The translations under genes were made by a program, and so were the position numbers. Below, in pieces: positions 1 through 7,457 of a stretch of DNA of 11,671 nucleotides. The DNA comes from Willaertia magna (taxonomy: Eukaryota; Heterolobosea; Eutetramitea; Acrasida; Naegleriidae). Numbering within the stretch: position 1 is the stretch's first letter; each line of letters starts with the position of its first letter. Location: the NCBI GenBank assembly GCA_902984215.1, contig CADWAF010001777.1, forward strand, positions 1-11,671, in the 5' to 3' direction. The notes under the pieces were generated by a model. The model did not search any database. It was given only the letters and a program-made list of their open reading frames with translations, and was not told the DNA's origin.

Positions 1-1
1 A

Positions 2-1773
2 ATAGATGAAGCATTAAAAGAATTTAAAGAAGGATCCATTCATTTTCAAAAACATTTCTATTCTAAAGCAATTCAACATTACGAAGAGGCAATTGAAATT
101 ATTTCTAAAAATAGTAATGAATTTAAAAATATTTTATTTGATGGAATTTCTTTTGAAATTTTAATTAAATCTTTAACTTCAAAAGGTTTATGTTATTTTA
201 ATGAACAGTATGTTTTTAATTTTTTAATTTTTATTTTTTGTAATGATTATTGTAATAATTTTTTTTAATTTTTTGTAATTTTTTTTGTAATGATTAAAAA
301 AGGAAATGGGAAAGTGCTAATAAAGATTTTGATGAAAGTATTTCCTTATTTGAACAATTTAAATCTAAATTAAATGATGATGATTTAAATTCAATTGTTT
401 TATCAATCATAAAAGGTAATTATTTTTTTTTTAAAAATCTTTACAATAACTTTACAAAACTTTACAAAAAATTGAATACAGCCAATCACATGAAAGGAAA
501 ATGTTTAATTTATTTAAAAAAAGAAAAAGAAGCTTTACAAAACTTTACAAAAGCAATTCAATTAGGAAATGAATACAATTCCAATTTTGAAAATGTTGAT
601 GAAAATGTCACAAAAATAATTTCCTTATTTAATTATTACATGTCACGTGGATTATTACAAAATCAATTACAACAATTTGATTTAGCAATTGATGATTTTA
701 CACAATGTGTGACAATACTTGACAATACTTTACAAAATAAATTATTAAATAATTGTGACAATATTGACATGTCACAAATTAATCATGATTATTATGTGAC
801 ATTACACAATAGAGGAATTTCTTATGAAAATTTACAAAATTATGAAATGGCTCTTCATGATTACAATGCTGCTATAAATTATATTGACTTGTCAACTTTA
901 CAAAATAGTTTACAAAAAAATAATGTGATTGACACATTTTATTATCGTGCAAGATTAAATGATCAATTTTTACAAAATAAATCGGAAGCCGAAAAAGATT
1001 ATTTAAAAATTTTAACTTTACAAAAAGATCACATTTTAGCAAATTATTATTTAGGTGAAATTTATTATTTTAAAAAAAATTATAAATTGTCACAAAATTA
1101 TTTTACAATTGTCATTGACAATTTATGTGACAATGTTGACAACAATGTTGACAATAATGAAAAATTATTTTATTCACATTTTAATAGAGGAATGTGTTAC
1201 AAAAATTGTAATGAATTTGAAAATGCCATAAATGATTTTGAATTAGCTATAAATACAAATAAGGAAATTTTTTATAAAGTTTTTATTGAATTAGCAAGAT
1301 TATACACAAAATTACAATTAAAAACTAATGAAGAACTTGTCACACTTTACAATCAAGGAATTTCCTTATTAGAAAAGTCACCATCCACCACAATGATTGA
1401 CAATAAAAGTCACATCTATTTCGAAAGAGGAATTCTTTACAATAAATTAGACAACTACCAATCAGCAATTAAAGATTTTACAACAACCATCCAATTAGAT
1501 CCCAATTTCATTGACGCATATTTCAATAGAGGATTTATAAATCATAGAAAATTAAAGTTATTTGAAAAAGCAATTGAAGATTATGATAAAGTAATTTATT
1601 TAAATCCATATGATGTTGATTGTGAAAATCAAAAGGTAATGTGTTTGATTGAATTGGAGAGGGAAGAGGAAGCAAAAGTGTTGGTTCAGGAGATTTTGGA
1701 GAGAAATCCGGAGAATGAAACGACAATGGGTTTGAAAAGATATTTAAATAATGAAGATAATGAGGAAGTGTAA
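2..1773 (+). CDS. Tetratricopeptide-repeat (TPR) protein, 5'-partial, three exons
   Basis: Exons are 2-207, 303-415 and 482-1773. The reading frame is kept across both introns, giving about 536 visible residues; the gene runs off the left edge, so its N-terminus is unknown. At least seven or eight degenerate TPR helix pairs are visible. Examples are the stretches around 62-110 (Y-x-K-A-I-x-x-Y), 789-880 (NRGISYENL...YEMALHDY), 1174-1260 (FNRGMCYKN...FENAINDF) and three C-terminal units at 1414-1740 ending in NPENETTM. TPR arrays are helical scaffolds for protein-protein contacts; no enzyme or membrane segment is seen, so the partner is unknown. The protein is Asn-rich, with a short DNVDNNVDNN tract at about 1129-1158. 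Codons end almost only in A/T (about 22 percent G+C in a counted stretch). An ATG-less reading from TTG 472 is an artefact of reading through intron 2. Confidence 0.85.
208..302 (+). other. Intron 1 of the TPR gene
   Basis: This 95-bp segment starts with GTATGT and ends with AG, is almost pure A/T, and contains in-frame stops. Removing it joins a split codon (CA + G, Gln) and continues the TPR frame into Lys-Trp-Glu. The short, T-rich style matches dictyostelid-type introns. Confidence 0.85.
416..481 (+). other. Intron 2 of the TPR gene
   Basis: This 66-bp segment starts with GTAATT and ends with ACAG. Splicing joins G + CC into an Ala codon and restores one continuous TPR frame. It carries three TTTACAAAA-like units, a word that is also frequent inside the neighbouring exon, so the intron may have drifted from, or toward, the same simple-sequence pool. 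Confidence 0.8.
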
Positions 1774-1809
1774 TTTGGAAATTTATTTGGAATTTTATTT
1801 GGAATTTTA
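1774..1809 (+). repeat. 12-bp x 3 tandem repeat after the TPR stop codon
   Basis: Three consecutive copies of TTTGGAATTTTA (the first with one change) begin at 1774, 1786 and 1798, directly after the TAA stop. They lie in the presumed 3' UTR. No function can be read from them. Confidence 0.7.
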
Positions 1810-1851
1810 TAAAATTTACAAAATTGCAGTTTGAAAAACGAATAGTGTGTA

Positions 1852-1857
1852 AATAAA
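1852..1857 (+). terminator. Candidate poly(A) signal of the TPR gene
   Basis: An AATAAA hexamer lies about 80 nt after the TPR stop codon, a usual distance for cleavage/polyadenylation. In DNA this A+T-rich the hexamer occurs by chance, so position is the main support. Confidence 0.4.
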
Positions 1858-1906
1858 GTGTTAGTGTGAGGGAAAAAATGTGTTTACGCCTTCCGTGGGG
1901 ATAGAA

Positions 1907-1928
1907 CTCGGGTTCACTACAACCCAAG
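1907..1928. other. Hairpin with 8-bp stem in a tRNA-like G+C-rich patch
   Basis: The arms CTCGGGTT and AACCCAAG pair over eight positions, with one wobble pair depending on strand, around a six-base loop. The surrounding patch, read on the minus strand, has weak resemblance to tRNA A and B boxes. The T-arm does not pair and no acceptor stem closes, so this is not called as a tRNA. It may be a decayed tRNA or tRNA-derived sequence. Confidence 0.35.
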
Positions 1929-2346
1929 ACCCATAAAAAATCGCTTATCGCTACCCTGGAAAAAAAAATAATGAGTTTTTTAATGTTTTAAAAAGGATGC
2001 GCGGCAGGAATATTTATTTTGTTGATAAACTTGTTTTTTTAAAAGATCGATTTTTAATTACAAATAGTTGAGAAGAATGAAGAATAAAAATTCAATGTAA
2101 ATATTGTGTTTTTAAACGGTTTAAAAATAATTTGTATGCAATTAAATATTTATTTTTTAAGTTTATTGTTTTTTGTAATCGGGGAGTATTTGTCGAATCT
2201 AAAAAAAAGTCCTATCCTTTTTTGCTTTAAAAAAATCACATTATTTTTTGTTGACTAGGCGAACCCAAGGGTTGTAGTGGAGATTAAGCTACTAAATAAA
2301 GAATGTACTGTAGTTTATTGTAAAGTTAAGTCAATAATTTCAAAAG

Positions 2347-2403
2347 TATACATTTTGTCAGTTAGGATCAATAATAAAAAAAGATTATACATTTTGTCGG
2401 TTA
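2347..2403 (+). repeat. 18-bp direct repeat, two copies 39 bp apart
   Basis: TATACATTTTGTCAGTTA at 2347-2364 and TATACATTTTGTCGGTTA at 2386-2403 differ at one position. They contain G/C positions, so they are unlikely to be chance matches of A/T-rich sequence. Confidence 0.7.
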
Positions 2404-2515
2404 TAAAAAAATTAAATAGTTAAAAATTTAAACACAATTTTAGACAAAATTTTAGTGACACAGTTGAAAAGTAATGATTAAAATAATAAAAAAGTATTAA
2501 AATTTTAAGTAAACC

Positions 2516-2808
2516 ACTATTCGTACGTCTTATTTCCTTATTTAGATTATTAAAAAAATAATATAAAAACAAGAGATGGTCAAAGAGGTAAGAGAAATAA
2601 GTATTATTAATTAATATCTGTATGTTGGATTTCCTTATTTGTATTTTCATTATTAGTGTACTTTCTAATGTGAAAATATTATTATTATTGTATTTTTAAA
2701 AAAACTTATGTTAAATAAAGTACGACACAAAATACCAAATCTTTTAGAAAAAAAAAATCTTCTTATTAACTTTTACTATTCGTACGTTCAATTTCCTTTT
2801 TTAGATTA
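2516..2808 (+). repeat. 34-bp direct repeat pair (2516-2549 and 2775-2808)
   Basis: The two copies match at 30 of 34 positions and share the core ACTATTCGTACGT followed by ATTTCCTT and TTTAGATTA. Each contains the palindrome CGTACG. A partial relative (GGATTTCCTTATTTGTA) lies near 2628. These may be remnants of a dispersed repeat family or paired binding sites. Confidence 0.65.
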
Positions 2809-2859
2809 CCCACTTTAAAAAAATTTAATTAAAATTAAAACTAACTTTACTATCAAAAA

Positions 2860-5700
2860 TAAATTCAGTTGTTATTATTTAATTATATAAAGATAAAAAT
2901 TATAAAAATTTTTTTTATTTAAAAAAAATCAAAAATAAATAAAATTAATTTATAAAAAAATAAAAAAATTAAAAATTATTAACATTATTTTTTTATTAAC
3001 AATAATAATGTATTACTTAAAAATTATATATAAAGTATAATAATAATATATATTTTTTTATTAAATTATTGATATTTTTTATTATTTTATTTAAAAATTT
3101 TAAAACTTTTAACAAAATTATTTAAAATATTAAAATATTATTAAATTAAATAAAAAATATTTTAAATAAAACAATAAAATTAAAAAAATTAATAATTTAA
3201 TATTTTTTAAAATTTTTGATTAAATTATTATTATATTTTTTTAAAATATAAAATAATTAATATATAATTAAATATTTTTTAATTTATTTTGTTTACTATT
3301 TGTTTTAATTTTTTAATATTTTTTATGTTTAATTTTTTTTAAAATTTATAAATTAAAAATAAAAATAATCTATAAAATTACTGAAAAATAAGAAAAATAT
3401 TTTTTATTTATTTTAATTTACAAAGAAAAAATTTAAAAACTTAAAAAAAAAAAACTAAATAATTAAAAAATATTTAAAATAAATTAATAAAAAATACAAA
3501 TTAATAAAAAAAATAATATATTTATTAAATATTTTTTAAATATTTTTTTAATATTTTTTATAATTAATTTATTTTTTTTTCAATTTATTATTTATTTATC
3601 TATTTTTTTTGACTATTTTATTTATTAAAATAATTAAATAAAAAAATATTATTAATTAAATAAATAAAAAGTTAAATTACTTATTAAATTAATTAAAATC
3701 TAAATAAAATTAATTAAAATCATAATATAATTAAAAATAATCTTTTATTTTTTTTTAATAATCTTTATATTCAAAATAATTATTTTAAATAATTTTTTTA
3801 ATTAAAAAAAATTATTAAATTATATATAATCTTATACAATCTTATTTAAAAAAACTTTATTATATTAATAATTATTTAATTATTTTTATTTAATTTTAAT
3901 AACTTTAAAGTTATTAAAATAATTTTAAAAAAAAAAATTTATATTAATCTTTTTTCACAATAATTTATCTTAACAGTAAATAAAATATAAACACTATTTA
4001 CTAAATTATTTATTTTTTATTCTATTGTGTCTTTTTTTTTAATATTATTTAGTTTTTTTTAATTTTTAATTAACAATTTATATTTTTTGTTTTTTTTCTT
4101 CTTTTTTTTTATATTTACCTTTTCAACTTCTCGATCTAAATATTTTTAAAGGATTGACTGTTTTTATTTTTTTTATTTGAGAGTTAATTTAAAAAAAATT
4201 TTTATTTTTTTTATTTTTTTAACTTTAATAATAACTTTATATAATATATAATACTGATGATTTTAATAAAAAAATTAATAAAATAACTTTTGATTATTTA
4301 TTTAAATTTTAAAATAACAATAATAATCCTAATATTTAAAATAAAAATAAAAAAATAAAAAATATTAATTTTATTTACAAAATTCTATAATATTTTTAAA
4401 ATATTTTATATTACTAATAAATATTATTTATAATTAGATAATATTAATGTTATTTATATTAAAGATAAATTATAATAAATATATGAAGAACTAAAAGAAA
4501 ATAATTTTTAAATATTAATTTATTTTAAAAATTTATTTCAATTTTTAATAATTAATAATAAAATAAAAAAAGTAATTATAATTAAAAAAATTATATTTAA
4601 AAACTTAGATGAATTATTTAATAAATAGATTGATAATAATTATAAATATTTTAATGATAAAAATAAATAATAAAAGATTAAAAAAATATTAAATATTTTA
4701 TTTAAATAAAAATAATTTTATATAATAATAATAAAATTTATATAAATTTATATTGTTTTAAAAAAAAAATAATTTTTTTAAATAAATAATTTAAATAAAA
4801 TTAATATTTTATTAAATAATATAAATTATATTATTAATAATATAATTTATATAGATTTTATAAAATTTTATAAAAAATCTTTATTTTTTTCTTTAAAATA
4901 ATTATAAAATTACTAAATTTATTAAAAAATACAAAATTAAAACTAAACTTATATTTTTTAAAAAGTTTAATAAAAAAAATAAAAAATATATTATTTTATT
5001 ATCTTTTAAATATTGTTATTTTATTTATTTTTAATATTATTATTATTGATTATTTTTTATTTTCTTTAAATAACTTTATTAATTTATTAATCTATTATAA
5101 ATAAAATTATTATAAATACTATTAATAAATCTTTTAATTTTATTTTTTATTAATATTATATATTTTTTATATTTATAATAAAAATATTTTTAAAAATTTT
5201 CTTAATATTAATTATTAATTTAATTATATATTCTATTTTAAAAAGTTTTATTTTTTATAAAATATTTTTTATATTTTTATTTAATATAAAAATTAAATTA
5301 TTTATTTTAATTTTAATTAATTTTAAATTTATAAATAATATAAATAAATTAATTTGTTTATAATAATAAATTTAATAAAATATTTAATTTTATATATATT
5401 ATATAAAATATAATCCTTATAATCTTAAATATAATCAGTTTTAATAATTTTTTTATTTTAATAAAATATTTAAAATAATTTAAATATATCTTGATTATAA
5501 TATTTTTTAGATTATATAATGAATATTATATATTATTTTTTTTATGAATGTTTTTGGTTTAAATGTTATGATTTAAAAAAGTGGTTGACATAATATTTGG
5601 TATATAGATTATAGTTAAATTTAATATTTTATTTATTTAATTTAGTTTTTCTATAAATTATTATTTATTTTAAAAAAAATATTTTTAAAATAAAAAGAAA
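2860..5700. other. About 2.8-kb near-pure A/T block, no gene
   Basis: Most 60-base lines here contain zero to three G or C residues (about 3 percent G+C by spot counts; 4081-4140 is richest among those checked). This is far below even the neighbouring intergenic DNA. No ORF, RNA gene or long repeat is visible, apart from homopolymer runs and a palindrome. By size and composition it could be ordinary spacer in an extremely biased genome, an origin region, or a short A/T-rich centromere-like element. Confidence 0.7.
4819..4852. repeat. Perfect 34-bp A/T palindrome
   Basis: Both 17-base arms are exact reverse complements with no spacer, so the segment could extrude as a cruciform. It consists only of A and T. 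Confidence 0.75.
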
Positions 5701-5743
5701 TAGAAATAAAATAAAAAACAACTTTAAAGTTGGATTGATTATT

Positions 5744-5834
5744 TCCTTAATACTACGGAGTTGAGAAACGTTTCCGTCACGAGTATGTAAGCACGAGTAG
5801 AGGAAACTGTTTCTAAACGACGGCTAGTTAAGGA
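5744..5834. repeat. Imperfect inverted repeat / long hairpin at the edge of the A/T block
   Basis: The outer arms TCCTTAA (5744-5750) and TTAAGGA (5828-5834) are exact complements. Inside them GAAACGTTTCC (5765-5775) faces GGAAACTGTTTC (5802-5813), and further partial pairing extends each arm to about 30 bases around a loop near 5776-5801. The arms are clearly richer in G/C than the DNA to their left. It could be the end structure of a small mobile element or a structured non-coding RNA; the sequence does not decide. Confidence 0.5.
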
Positions 5835-5837
5835 TAG

Positions 5838-6012
5838 AATTTTCTTTAACAAAAAAAATATGTTAATTGCTTTTGTGGTTTTGTGTTAGAGTAAGGCATC
5901 TTGGAGGTGATGGATGAAAATGTTGAAGATGAAATTTTTTTTAACGAAAAAAATATATTAATCACTTAAGTGAATTTGTATTAGAGTCAGGTATATTGGA
6001 GGTGATAGATGA
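5838..6012. repeat. 95-bp tandem duplication, two diverged copies
   Basis: Copy one (about 5838-5917) and copy two (about 5933-6012) run in register with a 95-bp period. Shared landmarks are TTAAC/TTAACG, GTTAGAGT/ATTAGAGT and TTGGAGGTGATGGATGA/TTGGAGGTGATAGATGA. On the minus strand both copies read Ser-Ser-Ile-Thr-Ser then Asn-Thr before stops, so a former short coding repeat is possible but not shown. Confidence 0.6.
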
Positions 6013-6658
6013 TACAATTAGAAGCTTATGAGTAAGAGTGGTAAGTAGTTAAGATCCATTGGTTTTTGAAGATACTGATTTTATTTTTTTTTTAAGAACG
6101 TTAGTGTTAAAAGTTTAAAGAAGTACAAAAGAAAGTACTAAATGTAATTAGTTAATGTTGATGGTTACTCGAAGATAAAGAGTATCATCAAACAATTGAT
6201 ATTATCAAATATTTGTAGGTGTTTTAATAAAATTTATTAATATGTCCATACTAATAATACTTTTCTAGTAAAATTCTGATAAACAACTGCATTAAAATTG
6301 CACTAACTACACATTCAATTTTGATAAAAAAAGATACAAGGTGCATGGTTTGTTTGCTTTTTTTTTCTATCCACGTACGGAAACGTTTCCGTCACTGTTG
6401 TAACGAAAGATTTTGAGTAAGGATACAGACTCGGAGTTAAAGAAAAAATATTGTTTCCTCAAAACTGAGATTACGGGAGATATTGTGCGACAATCTTTAT
6501 TTGAAAATGCGTACGCATTAACGTTTTTTACAGTTACACGATCTATTATAAACTTAGCTCCCTGCCGAAATTGTAAAATAAACCAAATTAAGGGCAATTC
6601 TAGGAGCGTTTGCAATATTTTGTGATCAACCAAAAAAAAATGAGAAATTTAAAAAAAT
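6013..6658. other. Gene-poor stretch with an unassigned G+C-richer patch
   Basis: Positions 6013-6370 show nothing recognisable. From about 6375 to 6630 base composition is balanced and both strands stay open for 70-88 codons, but both readings need a TTG start and neither resembles a family I know. The patch begins with a perfect 16-bp palindrome at 6377-6392. It may be a remnant of a gene or mobile element. An AATAAA on the minus strand at 6496-6501 could serve the leftward gene that ends at 6659. Confidence 0.45.
6377..6392. repeat. 16-bp perfect palindrome, shared core with 5765-5780
   Basis: ACGGAAACGTTTCCGT is its own reverse complement. The overlapping 16-mer GAAACGTTTCCGTCAC at 6380-6395 is identical to 5765-5780, about 600 bp upstream. 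Two identical G/C-containing 16-mers in a short window are very unlikely by chance. Confidence 0.7.
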
Positions 6659-7258
6659 TTATTTAAATAATTTGGCAAATTCTTCAAGCACGTATTTGTT
6701 ATTGCGCAACTCGCCAACACTACAAGCAGCTTGTTCAGTGCTTTGGATTGAAAAAGCTAACTGTTGTGAAAGTTCTTTTACTCCCTTGCAGTCGTTGTTA
6801 TATGACCCGTTATTAAAAGAACATGCATTGATATCATTGCAATATGCCATTCCGTTGTTTTTCATACCGTGGTTAATTATAAGCGGATAGTTGCTTGATG
6901 CATCCTTCATTGATTCAACTTTTGTATCCTTTATTGGTTCATCAAAAAGTTGTTGTTCTTGTTCACTTGAACTGGTTAATTTTTGTTTTTTAGTTGTAAC
7001 GGTGCGTGGCTTTTGAAATTTCAAAAGGATTACTGTGTCTTGGTCAGTAATTGCATCACTTAAATACTTTGAGCCTTGAACAGAGAAAAATGTAGCATCT
7101 TCGATTTGTTTATCCTTTGCGTAATCTTTATACATAATGTGTTTTTGCAAAAGGTCTTTCAATTGATTTAGGGTATGAGGATGTGGTACTGAAAACGAAA
7201 CTTTTTTCTTTAAACCTCCCAAGCAAACGTCGCAAGTAATGGTTTGCTGATTATTCAT
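6659..7258 (-). CDS. Small protein with probable ubiquitin-like (beta-grasp) N-domain and a prion-like Asn/Gly motif
   Basis: 199 residues, ATG at 7258 after an A-rich leader, stop TAA at 6659. I do not recognise the gene. Residues 6-82 alternate short strands with one amphipathic helix (about 29-42) and end in YLSDAITDQDTVILLKF, which looks like a ubiquitin/PB1/doublecortin/CIDE-N-type beta-grasp fold. A Lys/Ser/Glu-rich linker follows (about 83-120). Residues 134-151 (NNGMAYCNDINACSFNNG) match, without gaps, the two motifs of the divergent neighbour. The C-terminus (about 158-199) is probably helical. No signal peptide or membrane segment is seen, so it is likely cytosolic. Sharing a motif and a promoter region with the neighbour suggests an adaptor or effector working with it; this is inference. 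The open frame and codon use support a real gene. Confidence 0.75.
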   Translation of the reverse strand: MNNQQTITCDVCLGGLKKKVSFSVPHPHTLNQLKDLLQKHIMYKDYAKDKQIEDATFFSVQGSKYLSDAITDQDTVILLKFQKPRTVTTKKQKLTSSSEQEQQLFDEPIKDTKVESMKDASSNYPLIINHGMKNNGMAYCNDINACSFNNGSYNNDCKGVKELSQQLAFSIQSTEQAACSVGELRNNKYVLEEFAKLFK

Positions 7259-7457
7259 TTTTTTAAAGTTGGAAAATGAACCATTTATACCGGAACTTCG
7301 AGTAGTTTAAAATATCGTTACCCAATGAATTTCATGGTACCTATGGATGTAGTTATCGGAATTTAATTACCGGAATTTAATTACCGGAATTTAATCAGTA
7401 TTTGAAAGAAAGTTATTGGAAGTAATTTTAAAATAATCAACAAAAAAAAATCAAAAA
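7259..7457. promoter_or_regulatory. Divergent promoter region between the motif-sharing genes
   Basis: This 199-bp gap separates the two start codons, so it must hold both promoters. It contains three in-register 14-bp units (TTATCGGAATTTAA once, TTACCGGAATTTAA twice) at 7353, 7367 and 7381. Related words are TATACCGGAA near 7286-7295 and TTATTGGAAGTAA at 7413. Five copies of a TAYYGGAA core, spread between two divergent starts, look like binding sites for one regulator driving both genes together. Poly(A) tracts precede each ATG. Confidence 0.55.
7353..7394 (+). repeat. 14-bp x 3 tandem repeat in the divergent promoter
   Basis: The copies start at 7353, 7367 and 7381; the last two are identical and the first differs at one base (T for C). 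Each contains the CGGAATTTAA core. Confidence 0.8.

Larger units (their letters stand above)
1858..2859. other. Intergenic region with short repeats, no gene
   Basis: No credible coding region is seen on either strand. It holds a G+C-richer patch at 1885-1960 with a tRNA-like look and an 8-bp stem hairpin (1907-1928). An 11-bp word, CACTACAACCC, at 1915-1925 returns inverted near 2270. Two direct repeat pairs follow: 18 bp at 2347/2386 and 34 bp at 2516/2775. Otherwise it is simple A/T-rich sequence. Confidence 0.6.

Noticed and set aside
1535..1927. 130-codon open frame on the minus strand overlapping the end of the TPR gene
   Set aside because: It is antisense to well-supported TPR coding sequence, has low-complexity Leu/His/Pro/Phe composition and no domain; it is a shadow of A/T-rich codons.
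1928..1936. ACCCATAA, similar to the upstream element of dictyostelid small-RNA genes
   Set aside because: A single eight-base match with no recognisable RNA at the expected distance downstream; too weak to annotate.
1885..1960. Possible tRNA gene (CGCCTTCCGTGGGG at the edge looks like a tRNA 3' end read in reverse)
   Set aside because: The T-stem does not pair (CCGAG against CCCAC), no matching acceptor 5' strand exists, and the box A-like word has mismatches. At most a decayed tRNA.
2420..2650. 76-codon minus-strand open frame
   Set aside because: Pure A/T-driven Phe/Tyr/Asn/Ile composition in repeat-containing spacer, no domain; expected by chance.
6413..6625. 70-codon plus-strand and 88-codon minus-strand frames over the same patch
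   Set aside because: Both require a TTG start, overlap each other, and match no family; kept only as an unassigned patch.
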